64,000 bases of DNA from NCBI GenBank assembly GCA_046329585.1, contig JAXLUI010000002.1, positions 62,001-126,000 on the forward strand, in the 5' to 3' direction. Of the stretch, positions 42,989 through 52,039 are shown in pieces; position 1 is the stretch's first letter, and each line of letters begins with the position of its first letter. The position numbers and the translations under genes are program-made. The notes beneath the pieces were generated by a model. The model was not told the DNA's origin. It did no database searches and saw nothing but the letters and a program-made list of their open reading frames with translations. The DNA is from DLKC01 sp002478885 (GTDB lineage Bacteria > Bacteroidota > Bacteroidia > Chitinophagales > Chitinophagaceae).

Positions 42989-43630
42989 TTAGTTCCGGCT
43001 GACTAACGAAATTAACGTTTTAATAATCACATTTACGTATTTCGGAACCGTTCTTTTTTCTGCATAATGCCTGTTTAATTGAATTTTAACCGGCATTATA
43101 TGTTTTATGTAATAAGCCTCAGGATCAGCCTGTTCGGCCAGCAGTGCATTCTCGTTTTTAAAATAAATCGAGGCGTTGTCGGTGATACCGGGTTTTAACT
43201 GAAGCACCACCCTTTCATCTTCAGCATAAAGGTCAGTAAACTTCCTTAACTCAGGCCTTGGCCCTACAATGCTCATTTCACCCTTCAGCACATTGTAAAG
43301 TTGCGGGAGTTCATCGAGCTTAAACCTCCGCAGGTAATAGCCCACAGCGGTAATGCGCTTGTCGCGGCTGCCGACGGTCAGCGATTGCTTTTGCGGCTGG
43401 CGTACATACATGGTCCGGAATTTATACAATACAAAATCAACATCATTCCTGCCGACCCGTAGCTGCCTGAAGATAACAGGCCCCCGGGAGGAAAACTTCA
43501 CCAGCACAGCGATCAGCAGAAATAACGGGCTTAATACGATCATCCCGGTCAAAGAAATCCACACATCGAGTATCCTGATAAAAAGGTCCGCTGAACTGCG
43601 GGCAGGAATGTAATTGTTATTGCTTTTCAT
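42989..43630 (-). CDS. Initiating sugar-phosphate transferase (WcaJ/PglC type)
   Basis: The 213-residue protein has one N-terminal membrane segment (about 23-45) with DVWISLTGMIVLSP, then the typical polyprenyl-P sugar transferase stretches: PVIFRQLRVGRN, LYKFRTM, RFKLDELPQLYNVLKGEMSIVGPRPE, and LKPGITD. It attaches the first sugar phosphate to undecaprenyl phosphate and so starts repeat-unit synthesis. The short length without the large N-terminal region matches the PglC type. It sits between a 4,6-dehydratase and an aminotransferase, consistent with a bacillosamine-like first sugar. Confidence 0.94.
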   Translation of the reverse strand: MKSNNNYIPARSSADLFIRILDVWISLTGMIVLSPLFLLIAVLVKFSSRGPVIFRQLRVGRNDVDFVLYKFRTMYVRQPQKQSLTVGSRDKRITAVGYYLRRFKLDELPQLYNVLKGEMSIVGPRPELRKFTDLYAEDERVVLQLKPGITDNASIYFKNENALLAEQADPEAYYIKHIMPVKIQLNRHYAEKRTVPKYVNVIIKTLISLVSRN

Positions 43631-43641
43631 TGGTAAAACGC

Positions 43642-44859
43642 TTAGTCACCCGTAACTTCCATAACTGCCTCCTTCACCGTATCTGCGATAAACTGGCATT
43701 CGGCTATGCCAAGTTGCGGGTACACCGGCAGCGACAACTCATTTGCATACAACGCATAACTATTGGGATAATCAGCGATATCATACGAACGATCCTTAAA
43801 GATAGTCAGCATGGGCAGGGGGATAAAATGAACGTTAATAGCTACGCCTTTCTCACCTGCCCGGTGAATGATTTCATTCCGGGCTGCTTCATCAATACCT
43901 TTTATCCGCAACGGGTACAGGTGGTTCGACGAGACACAGGCCGTTCTGTGAAATGGTGGCAATATGGCCCGGGAAAATACGCTGAAAGCTGCGTTATAGA
44001 ATTCCACCACCCTGTTTCTTTCCGGGAGCAACAGGTTGGCATACTTCCTGAATTGGGCCAGCCCGATTGCCGCAAGTACATCAGGCATATTCATCTTAAA
44101 ACCGGGATATACAATATCGTATTGCCACTCCCCCGCTTTCAGCTTTGTAAATGCATCTTTTGTCTGGCCGTTAAGGCTCCATAAACGCAACGTATCATAC
44201 ACTGATTTGTTATCCAGTGAAGCAGGCAGGTTAAGGCAAATAATACCACCTTCGGCTGATGTTACATTCTTTACCGCGTGAAAGGAATACACTGTTACAT
44301 CGGCATAACGGCTTACCGGTTGTTGCTTATACAGGGCTCCGAGGGCGTGGGCCGCATCCGATAACAACAGCATTCTGCCAAAGGACTGCTGAACGGTGTT
44401 CGCGGCTTTAAACTTTTCACAAACCTCCGGATCTTTAATCAGCCTGGTGATCTCGTCATAATCGCAAGGCCAGCCACCATAATCAACGGTAATGATCGCC
44501 TTTGTCTTGTCAGTAATTGCACGCTTAATCTTTCGAACATCAATATTAAAATCATCGCCCGCATCAACCATCACCGGTTTTGCGCCGACATGCAGCACCG
44601 CCAGCGCCGTCGCAGCATACGTATAAGCCGGTATAATCACTTCATCGCCCCGGGTAACGCCAAACCAGTGCAGCACCAGCATCATAGCCGACGTGGCAGA
44701 ATTTACCGCCAGCGCCTGCTCCACCCGGGAATACGCGGCAATTTCCGCCTCCAGTAATTTTACCCGCGGCCCGGTGGTGATCCACCCGCTTTTCAGCGCA
44801 TCGGTCACTTCCTGGATCACATCATCATCAATATAAGGCGGGGAGAATGGAATTTTCAT
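43642..44859 (-). CDS. DegT/DnrJ/EryC1 family sugar aminotransferase
   Basis: The 405-residue PLP enzyme starts MKIPFSPPYIDDDVIQEVTD, has IIPAYTYAATALAV and the Schiff-base lysine in YSFHAVKNVTSAEGG. This is the type of PglE/WbpE aminotransferases using UDP-4-keto sugars. Its partner is probably the dehydratase at 40964-42940, both flanking the initiating transferase; this is inference from location. It is followed downstream, after 12 bp, by the initiating transferase gene. Confidence 0.92.
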   Translation of the reverse strand: MKIPFSPPYIDDDVIQEVTDALKSGWITTGPRVKLLEAEIAAYSRVEQALAVNSATSAMMLVLHWFGVTRGDEVIIPAYTYAATALAVLHVGAKPVMVDAGDDFNIDVRKIKRAITDKTKAIITVDYGGWPCDYDEITRLIKDPEVCEKFKAANTVQQSFGRMLLLSDAAHALGALYKQQPVSRYADVTVYSFHAVKNVTSAEGGIICLNLPASLDNKSVYDTLRLWSLNGQTKDAFTKLKAGEWQYDIVYPGFKMNMPDVLAAIGLAQFRKYANLLLPERNRVVEFYNAAFSVFSRAILPPFHRTACVSSNHLYPLRIKGIDEAARNEIIHRAGEKGVAINVHFIPLPMLTIFKDRSYDIADYPNSYALYANELSLPVYPQLGIAECQFIADTVKEAVMEVTGD

Positions 44860-44877
44860 TTGTTCAACGTTATGGTT

Positions 44878-45099
44878 CTATAAACCGTTTATATGATAGG
44901 GTTTTATACCCGGCAGCGATGTTGCACCAGTGCCTGTTTGTGCAACCGTGGCTGTCCATTTAATCTGCACAAATTGATCCCAGCTGTTGCACAGCGAACA
45001 GGGAGTACAACCGGCAATATCGCGCAACGAATGCTGCCGGTGGTATGGCTTCCGGCCAACATATATTTTTAACTTATCAGCCAGCCTCATGCCATTCAA
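44878..45099 (-). CDS. Small Cys-containing protein of unknown function, uncertain
   Basis: A 73-residue frame in the 248-bp gap between a GT4 gene and the aminotransferase gene, same strand. It starts MNGMRLADKLKIYVGRKPYH and contains CTPCSLC (Cys spaced by two). It has no recognisable family and could be a small metal-binding protein, the tail of a truncated gene, or chance. The start is 8 bp after the stop of the GT4 gene, which favours a real gene. Confidence 0.3.
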   Translation of the reverse strand: MNGMRLADKLKIYVGRKPYHRQHSLRDIAGCTPCSLCNSWDQFVQIKWTATVAQTGTGATSLPGIKPYHINGL

Positions 45100-45107
45100 T
45101 CAATCGC

Positions 45108-46160
45108 CTATACCGAAAACGCAAATCCGGTCTCGCTTAACAAAGCCCGCCATTTGGCGGCAACAGGAGCTTCATCGAAATCCAATGCCCTGCGCCTGGC
45201 ATTTTCACAAAGTGCAGCGCCCAACGAAGGTTGCTCCACGATGCGTTCAATTGCCTTGGCCATCGCCTCATGATCATCACGCGCAACAACGAGGCCATTG
45301 GTTTCATTGTTAACGAGATAGGGTATGCCACCCGTGTCCACTGTAACAACGGCTAGCCCCATGGCCATATTTTCAACAACCGTCACCGGTGCATTATCAA
45401 TATTGTTGGTGTTGATAAAAATATCGTACGCGCCGGCATAATAGAGTTTTTGCGTATGACCGATATAGCCGGGCAACTGTATTTTGTCTTCCAGCCCGTT
45501 TTGACGGATCAGCGTTTTGATCTCTTCCATCTGGCCATGATCGCTCCCGGCCATTAGCATCCTGAAGTCCGGGTGCCGGGCTGCGAGTGATATGCCCACC
45601 TTTACCGCCATGTGCGGGTTATAAATGGCAGAAAAAGACCGCATCCATAGGATATGCGGCCTGAATATTTCTTTATGCTGAAATGGATAAGACCCGACGT
45701 CAAGCACATTTTCAATAACAGTAGCGTTATAACCATAGGGCTTCAGGAAATCAGCGATGAACCCGGATGGACACACAACATGATCGGCACGGTGCAGCGC
45801 TTTAAAGAATTTTTGCTCACCGCTGCTGATCTGCCCGGGAATGGATCCGCCGTGAACGACCACAATAAGCTTTTTGCCAAGCAATTTCAGCAAAACCGCG
45901 GCGGACTGGTGCCAGATAAAATTCAAGGGCGTGCCATACAGCGGCAAAATAGCGATGCCGTATTGACCACTGTTACGGGTGATGGCCCATAACGTTGACA
46001 GCAGCTTTGAAATTTTGCCATACCGCTTCGTGGTGGTAATAACGGGAATATGCCGCTTTTGGAACAATGCAGCAAGTTGTTCGGCGGCGGAGGTATAATG
46101 CCGTTTATTCCGGGGGTGATAAAAAGAGCCGATAATAAGTATATGCCTGTCTCGCATCAT
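45108..46160 (-). CDS. Glycosyltransferase family 4
   Basis: The 350-residue GT-B protein starts MMRDRHILIIGSFYHPRNKR. The acceptor half is followed by the donor half with HILWMRSFSAIYNPHMAV, LMAGSDHGQMEE and the catalytic region DNAPVTVVENMAMGLAVV, which has Asp-x7-Glu in place of the usual Glu-x7-Glu of GT4. It most likely adds a sugar to the lipid-linked repeat unit at the cytoplasmic face. It overlaps no neighbour and is 80 bp from the GNAT gene upstream. Confidence 0.9.
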   Translation of the reverse strand: MMRDRHILIIGSFYHPRNKRHYTSAAEQLAALFQKRHIPVITTTKRYGKISKLLSTLWAITRNSGQYGIAILPLYGTPLNFIWHQSAAVLLKLLGKKLIVVVHGGSIPGQISSGEQKFFKALHRADHVVCPSGFIADFLKPYGYNATVIENVLDVGSYPFQHKEIFRPHILWMRSFSAIYNPHMAVKVGISLAARHPDFRMLMAGSDHGQMEEIKTLIRQNGLEDKIQLPGYIGHTQKLYYAGAYDIFINTNNIDNAPVTVVENMAMGLAVVTVDTGGIPYLVNNETNGLVVARDDHEAMAKAIERIVEQPSLGAALCENARRRALDFDEAPVAAKWRALLSETGFAFSV

Positions 46161-46240
46161 CTGTTATTCCATATAAGCGCTCACCCTTATTGGGCAAAAT
46201 CCAGGTACCGGCATCAGTCATTCCAAATCTCACATCGCCA

Positions 46241-46924
46241 TCAAACCTCTTTCCACATCTCCACGGCCTTGTCATCTTCCCTGTTAATCATCCACCCGCA
46301 TTTTTTATACGCCGCAATTGCCCTGCCGTTCGTAGGTTTTACCGAGAGGGTAAGCTGCTGTATACCCCGTTCCATTGCCTGTCTTTCAAACTCCAACATC
46401 AGGATGTCAAAACAGCCGGTACCACGGTAATCGGGATGCACCCCGATAACAACAAGGCCACAACGCTTTTCAACAGGCCTGGATGTGTCGGGTGAAACAG
46501 TATTAGCCGAACTGCTGCCGCTGATTTTCCGGTAAACATTTTTCAGGATAAGGGGGTAATAGGGCCGGATTTCTTTACTAAAAAAAAGCCAGGGTCTTTT
46601 AAGCATGCCGGTAAATGCTTCTTTCATGGCAAAACGCATCATGCCGCTGGTTGACCCATCCCCGGCAAACTGCGGTATAAAACCGCCGCAATAGCCAACG
46701 ATTCTGCTCCCCGCTTTTATATGAAACAAGAACCGGTTGTCAGTGCCGATAAACCATCCCAGCGACTGCGCAACATAGGCATTGCCCAGTTTTGTCGCGA
46801 AAGAACCCGGAAAACAGGCTACCTGGCAAGCTGCCAGTTCAGGCAGGTCCTGCGCTAAGGATTGGCTTGTTTGGTACAAGTTTTTTGCGTTTGACAGTTT
46901 GTATGGAATGTGTGGCAACAGCAA
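46241..46924 (-). CDS. GNAT-family acetyltransferase in the polysaccharide locus
   Basis: The 227-residue frame begins near 46924, overlapping the O-antigen ligase gene by 86 bp; a shorter start (TTG at 46879) fits GNAT proteins better, giving about ten residues before DLPELAACQ. It has the acetyl-CoA binding stretch VIGVHPDYRGTGCFDILML (about 163-181) and LTLSVKPTNGRAIAAYKKCGW. The long insert between about 85 and 150 is unusual. Probably an N-acetyltransferase for an amino sugar made in this locus, such as the product of the neighbouring aminotransferase. Confidence 0.8.
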   Translation of the reverse strand: MLLPHIPYKLSNAKNLYQTSQSLAQDLPELAACQVACFPGSFATKLGNAYVAQSLGWFIGTDNRFLFHIKAGSRIVGYCGGFIPQFAGDGSTSGMMRFAMKEAFTGMLKRPWLFFSKEIRPYYPLILKNVYRKISGSSSANTVSPDTSRPVEKRCGLVVIGVHPDYRGTGCFDILMLEFERQAMERGIQQLTLSVKPTNGRAIAAYKKCGWMINREDDKAVEMWKEV

Positions 46925-48188
46925 GCAAAATAAGATACGGTTGCACCGATATTTTCAAGCCGTTGTGTATAATGATCAGGCAGAATAATGCCAGAAAATA
47001 GAGGGCAAATTCCCGCTGTACCTTATTTCTTTTGACTATGTTTATCCCGAGTGTAATAAAAAAACCCCAGTAAGTGATAATGCCAAGAATACCATCTTCC
47101 GCGGCTACCCGCACAAACTCGTTATGGGCACCGGATTCAACAAAATAAAGCTGTCGCTCAGTAATGGTGGTGGCAAAATTGGCGGTACCGACCCCGGCAA
47201 TCGGGTCCTGCATAAAAATGGTGAAACCTGCTCCTACCAGTTCATCTCTGCCCGAAGAGCCTTCTTCTTCGTAGCGTTGTTCGATAAGCCCGTTGGTAGC
47301 GTCGTTGACATACGAATAAACCCCCAGTGCCACCGGAAGCAGCAATACCAGTAAAAAATAGCTCTTTAGTTTGGCGCTGTTAAACAGGAAATACAAGACC
47401 ATTACAATCGCGATAAAATATACACCTCCCCGCGAGAAGCTCAGCATCATCACTACTGCACACATCGCCATCAGGAACAGGTTCAGCAATAGCTGCTTTC
47501 GGTCTCTTTCATCCATAATGGAAAAGAAAAATACGATACACGAAAAACCAAGATAACCACTCAGCTGAACCGGTGCCAGCCCGTTTACACCTTCTGATCC
47601 GGAGTGAGACCCGAATTCAACATCTCCAACAAGGTAGCGGGCGATAATGATGCCACAGAGGTAAATGCTTGCATACTTTACATTCTTCAGCATCCGGTTG
47701 GCAAGCGTGGGGGTAATGATGTTAAACGAACCCCATATGGCCACCACGACAAAAGCAAGGGAATTCATTTCCAGCCCCCGCGCTATATCTGGCAATGTCG
47801 AACGGGTGCTGTTGATAAACTCCACAACAATAAAAAATACGATCAGGATAAAGCTTCTTGTATACAATTTCCAGGAAGTGCTGTTCTGTATGATCAGCAG
47901 GAAAAACAGCGTTATATACAAATAGGGCATAAACAGGTAGGGAACAAAACTTGCATACGAGCGGATAAAAAGCTCTGAATAGATCATATAGGGAAGCAGG
48001 CAGAAAATATTGGGATAGTCATTGTTCAAAGCCAGGTAAATGAGCCATCCCGCCAGCATCAGGTAAGCAAATCCCACAACCGCGATGATCTCCCGGAAGC
48101 CAACGATAATACCCAGCGCAAAAAGCACCCCGTAGAGTATGATCGTATTTGGTTTTATAATAGCCTTATTTGCCAAAATAACCGTCAA
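46839..48188 (-). CDS. O-antigen ligase/polymerase family membrane protein
   Basis: The 449-residue protein starts with a TTG and has about 11 membrane segments with the large periplasmic loop near residues 290-360 (QRYEEEGSSGRDELVGAG and QDPIAGVGTANFATTITERQ), the hallmark of the Wzy-C/O-antigen ligase family, including a HNEFVRVAAEDGILG motif. It either polymerises repeat units or joins the glycan to lipid A, and the sequence alone cannot separate these. It overlaps the upstream GT4 gene by 23 bp. Confidence 0.9.
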   Translation of the reverse strand: MTVILANKAIIKPNTIILYGVLFALGIIVGFREIIAVVGFAYLMLAGWLIYLALNNDYPNIFCLLPYMIYSELFIRSYASFVPYLFMPYLYITLFFLLIIQNSTSWKLYTRSFILIVFFIVVEFINSTRSTLPDIARGLEMNSLAFVVVAIWGSFNIITPTLANRMLKNVKYASIYLCGIIIARYLVGDVEFGSHSGSEGVNGLAPVQLSGYLGFSCIVFFFSIMDERDRKQLLLNLFLMAMCAVVMMLSFSRGGVYFIAIVMVLYFLFNSAKLKSYFLLVLLLPVALGVYSYVNDATNGLIEQRYEEEGSSGRDELVGAGFTIFMQDPIAGVGTANFATTITERQLYFVESGAHNEFVRVAAEDGILGIITYWGFFITLGINIVKRNKVQREFALYFLALFCLIIIHNGLKISVQPYLILLAVATHSIQTVKRKKLVPNKPILSAGPA

Positions 48189-49332
48189 TTTTATCGTAAT
48201 AAGACATCACCCACGCCTCCATGGTATGCCGGAGGGCATAAGCACGGCCTTCTGCAGCCTTTGGGATAATATCGGCTGGCTTTGAGCAGATGTCTTTTAA
48301 CAGTAGCGTAAGGCTTTCAGCTTTGCAGGCGTCAAATAACCATCCGCGCAACCCGTTACCGGTAATTTCACTGGCAAGGCTAACTTCATGAAGAATGGGT
48401 ACGGCCCCATAAAAAAAGCCTTCCACAGGCACCTTGCCATAACCCTCGACCAGGGAAGCCTGCAATACGAAATCCGCGCTGCGGTACAATGATTTCATCT
48501 GTCCCTCATCCAGCATACCAGTCAAAAAGACTTTTGCACTTAATCCATGCTTTGCAATAAACAGCGCATAGGCTTCTCTCAGCGGACCATCTCCTGCAAT
48601 ATAAAGCCGGAAGTCAAACCCTTCTTTATGAAGGGGGAGAAAACTGTCTAATATATATTGTTGGTTTTTGCTCTTAACCAATGCTCCGGCACTTACAAAT
48701 ATGGGAATAAAAGGGTTCCGGGAAAGCAGGCTTGCAGCTTTTTCTGCCACCGGCAACGACGCTGTATGCCATTCTGCAGTGGTAAACGAAGGGCTGAAAC
48801 TCGGGAACAGGTTGCCGTTGGCCGGGTTGGCCGTACTGTACACGCCGGCCGGGCCCCGGAAATAGTGATGAAGAAACCACTTCTGGAAACGGAAACTTAT
48901 AGGCTCACCCTGGTAATCGTCCCAGGTACCGGTATAAGTGCCAAAAACCGGCTTCCCCTTGAACCGGAAATAAATGGCGCCCGGAATATTCAGGTTGTTA
49001 GGGAACCGTTGGTAAACGAGATCCGATTCAGCACAAGCCTTACGGTAAGCCCGGAACCAACGCGGAAAAACCTTTAAAATACTTAGTTTATCGGCAACCC
49101 GGTTTCCTCCAACGCTTGGCAGCGGGTAGAAGGACATGGCAGGACTGTCGTAACGGGTATTGGTCATCCCGGGGCGATAAGTATCAAACGGGCAGAACAG
49201 CAGGGTCGTCTCAAATAATGCACTGAGCGCCTGCATTTGCTTACAAAAGATCGGGTTTTGGGTGACAACATTTCCTTCGGGGTCAAAATAATGGACACAG
49301 TCGGAAAAGATAGCCAGTTTTTTAAACTTCAT
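48166..49332 (-). CDS. Glycosyltransferase family 4
   Basis: From the ATG at 49332 the protein has 388 residues: MKFKKLAIFSDCVHYFDPEG at the start, FVSAGALVKSKNQQYILDSF for the donor-half start, and EGYGKVPVEGFFYGAVPILH as the Glu-x7-Glu catalytic region. It has the N-terminal GT4-like domain with WDDYQGEPISF. The extended frame to 49359 is less likely. It is the gene after the GT2 gene in transcription, with the repeat at 49362-49418 in the gap. Confidence 0.9.
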   Translation of the reverse strand: MKFKKLAIFSDCVHYFDPEGNVVTQNPIFCKQMQALSALFETTLLFCPFDTYRPGMTNTRYDSPAMSFYPLPSVGGNRVADKLSILKVFPRWFRAYRKACAESDLVYQRFPNNLNIPGAIYFRFKGKPVFGTYTGTWDDYQGEPISFRFQKWFLHHYFRGPAGVYSTANPANGNLFPSFSPSFTTAEWHTASLPVAEKAASLLSRNPFIPIFVSAGALVKSKNQQYILDSFLPLHKEGFDFRLYIAGDGPLREAYALFIAKHGLSAKVFLTGMLDEGQMKSLYRSADFVLQASLVEGYGKVPVEGFFYGAVPILHEVSLASEITGNGLRGWLFDACKAESLTLLLKDICSKPADIIPKAAEGRAYALRHTMEAWVMSYYDKIDGYFGK

Positions 49333-49361
49333 AATGTAAACAGGGGTAACCCTGGTCATAA

Positions 49362-49418
49362 GCGTACCTGCTGCAGAAGGGTGCGATGCAACGGGCCGGG
49401 ATATGCAGCCAATGCCGG
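49362..49418 (-). repeat. Dispersed intergenic repeat
   Basis: On the minus strand GGCATTGGCTGCATATCCCG, core GTTGCATCGCACCCTTCTGC, then AGGTACGC. It lies between two glycosyltransferase genes. Confidence 0.55.
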
Positions 49419-49437
49419 GTAAGAAACCCGGGACCCC

Positions 49438-50806
49438 TCACGCCTGCCGGTTAACATCCTTTACGGCCATCGCCCTGGCCAGTGATAACGACCTCCGGTA
49501 TTGAAGATACAGTAATGGCGACTTGAGAATAGAAACAAATAAGCTTAGCAGCAGCATGTGCTTGTAGCGCTTATACCGGTAAGGCACATTGGATAAAATG
49601 ATGCCAATAAGGACGGCGTTTTTCCAAAGCGCGGCAGGATAATATTTTCTGAAAAGGTACAACACGCTCGGCACTGGTTTAGGGGCAAACCACCGCCTGG
49701 GCCTGAATCCGTCCCAGCTGCCCATCTCGCGCAAGCCACCACTGCTGACCTTCAGGTGAATGCGGGACGCCAGCGGGTTAGAAATACTGCGGAATCCGTT
49801 GATATAAGCTCGTATGCCAAATTCCGCATCGCCCATGCGCTGGCCGTTAAACAATTCGTCAAAAGCCCCGGTCTGCTCAAATACCGAACGCCGCACCATC
49901 GCATTGCCCGAATCAAATTGGTCTGCCCAGCGGAAATGGCCATAGCTGGCAGATATCTTTTGGCCGGCAGTGGCAAGCGATACACCCGCTGAAATAGCCG
50001 CATCAAAATAGTCAAGGCATTTCAGGTGCTGCGATATCCAGTCGGGGCCAACCCGGGAATCATCATCAAAAAAAAGCAGGAATGCACTTTCGGTTGCCGC
50101 TACTGCCCGGTTTCGGGCCGTCCAGAGTAACCTTTCCTCCTGCCGGATGACCTTGAGCTTCAGCCGGAACGACTCATAGAAACCGGGGTCGTAAGGCGCC
50201 GACTGGTCAACCACAAGCACCTCAAAATTCGGGTAGTCCTGCCCTTCGAGGTCATGTAAAACATCTACGAGGTAGCCGTAACGGTTAAGCGTGGGAATAA
50301 TCACAGCAACAAGTGGGGTCGATTGTACCAGTGATGACTCGTAGCTGTCATATCCAACCGGGTTTGAACATTGCGCAAAAGGATTAACGCGGCGTACATG
50401 CCGCGTAGCCAGGAATGCCCTCGTTTCGCCAACAATGTTTCGCAGCCTGCCAATCCGCAGCAGGTATGCATACAACGCCCACCCTTTTCCCCAATACTTA
50501 CGCGTAAACCGGTATTCATCAGTCAAAGTGGGGGCTTCCATTGCTTCAAATGAATTCAGTTCCTGCCGGGTTGACTGAAGTAAATAACCCTTGTTCCATA
50601 AACGGAAACCAAGCTCCCCCAACCTTGCGCTGGCTGTTTCAAATCCCTCATCCGGTTTTTCATCGCTGAACGCCGATGCATTGGCGGCATCAACGGGCGA
50701 CGGGTAGCACGAAGCAAACGGCCCGTCCCCCACCGGCATGAGGTTGAATTGCCATCCAGGCTGTGTATACCTGATAAACTCAAAAATCAAGATCAGTCTT
50801 TTTCAT
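49438..50806 (-). CDS. Glycosyltransferase family 2, apparent frameshift near the start
   Basis: The open frame runs from a TTG at 50790 (450 residues), but reading from the ATG at 50806 gives MKKTDLDF, and removing one T of the T5 run at 50786-50782 joins it to FEFIRYTQPGWQFNL, so the true start is probably 50806 with a 1-bp insertion. The GT2 domain (about residues 155-370) has AVIIPTLNRYGYLVDVL, DQSAPYDPGF and FDDDSRVGPDW; a unique N-terminal stretch of about 150 residues and a C-terminal tail follow no known pattern. It adds one sugar to the growing repeat unit. Confidence 0.85.
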
Positions 50807-50843
50807 AGTGGATAAGCCCATCAAAGCACTGTTTGCCGGCAGG

Positions 50844-52025
50844 TCAATTGCTGTCAGCCAGTTTGCCATATACCTCTTCATAAACATCAATATACTTTTG
50901 CAGGTTATGCCCCAGCTCGATCGTTTTCCGCGCCTCCCTCCCAAGTGCCCTCCGCAGTTCCTTGTCGCGGCAAACCAGTTCAAGCGCATCCGCCATGGCC
51001 ACATGATCGTAAACAGCGCAGGAAATGCCGTTTTCGCCATTCCTTATCACCTCGCCCAGCCCGCCGGCATTGGTGGAAACAACAGGCAATTCCATAGACA
51101 TTGCCTCCAGCACAACATTGGCTATACCTTCTGTAATGCTGGGCAGGAAAAAAATATCGCATTGCTGGTACATATCAAATACCTCCTTCCTTGCTTTCCG
51201 GCCGGTAAGCAGGATATTTTGTTCAAGGCCCAGTTGGTGAATATGAAAAACCAGTTCCTCCAGGTCGGGTCCATCCCCCGTGATAACCCATTGAAGCGCC
51301 GGGATTTTTTCAACCAGTCGCTTGATGGCCAGCACACCGGTGACGAGGCCCTTTTGAAAAACCAGCCTCCCAACGGTCAGTACAAGCGGCACCTCCCTGT
51401 CAGGAACAGGCACCTGCCTTTTGAAATAATGGACATCGATCGATGGCCTGTTGATAAATATTTTATGTTTCGGCGCACCATACCGGCCAATCACCCGCGC
51501 AAGGTCCCCTGAAACACAGTGGATGCTGTCAACAAGTTTAAATACTTCATACAATTTTACAATCCTGCCCGGATCAGCGATCGCTTTTACATTTTCAGCA
51601 GTACCCCTGCAACTGACCACCAGTTTCCCTGGCAATGAACTCAGCAGCGGGAGAAAGCTTACTGTCGTCCCGGTATAGCCAAAATGATAAATACTGCACT
51701 GGTATTTATGCAGGTACAGCTTGCACAACTGCATATAGACAGATTTTCGGAAACTGTTTTTACGCTTCCATCCCCGAAAAAAAGTAATTGGATGTAGTAC
51801 AATATTCGCAAGCCCCGTTAACCCAAATGTTTGAATATTAAGTTCCACGATCCGCAGGTTTTGGTGATCTTTCAGCGCATAGTTTTTCTCCAGCACCGGG
51901 TCGGTATTCCTGTGCGAACAAAACACAATCACCTCGTGGCCGCGTTCGCACAATCCTTTCACCTGGCTAAGAAAAAATGTTTCAGTATAGGATGGGAACT
52001 CTGGTACAATAATCCCGATGCGCAT
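50844..52025 (-). CDS. Glycosyltransferase family 4 (tandem paralog, copy A)
   Basis: The 393-residue GT-B protein begins MRIGIIVPEFPSYTETFFLS and has VLTVGRLVFQKGLVTGV and the catalytic ITEGIANVVLEAMSMELPVV (Glu-x7-Glu), with GGLGEVI after it. It is clearly related to the next gene upstream at 52040 (shared SCRGTAE/SCRGSAE, IFINRPSI/IFINHPSI, FFLPSITEGIANVVLEAM), so the pair arose by tandem duplication. It is separated from copy B by 14 bp. Confidence 0.93.
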   Translation of the reverse strand: MRIGIIVPEFPSYTETFFLSQVKGLCERGHEVIVFCSHRNTDPVLEKNYALKDHQNLRIVELNIQTFGLTGLANIVLHPITFFRGWKRKNSFRKSVYMQLCKLYLHKYQCSIYHFGYTGTTVSFLPLLSSLPGKLVVSCRGTAENVKAIADPGRIVKLYEVFKLVDSIHCVSGDLARVIGRYGAPKHKIFINRPSIDVHYFKRQVPVPDREVPLVLTVGRLVFQKGLVTGVLAIKRLVEKIPALQWVITGDGPDLEELVFHIHQLGLEQNILLTGRKARKEVFDMYQQCDIFFLPSITEGIANVVLEAMSMELPVVSTNAGGLGEVIRNGENGISCAVYDHVAMADALELVCRDKELRRALGREARKTIELGHNLQKYIDVYEEVYGKLADSN

Positions 52026-52039
52026 GGTTGATGGCGGTT

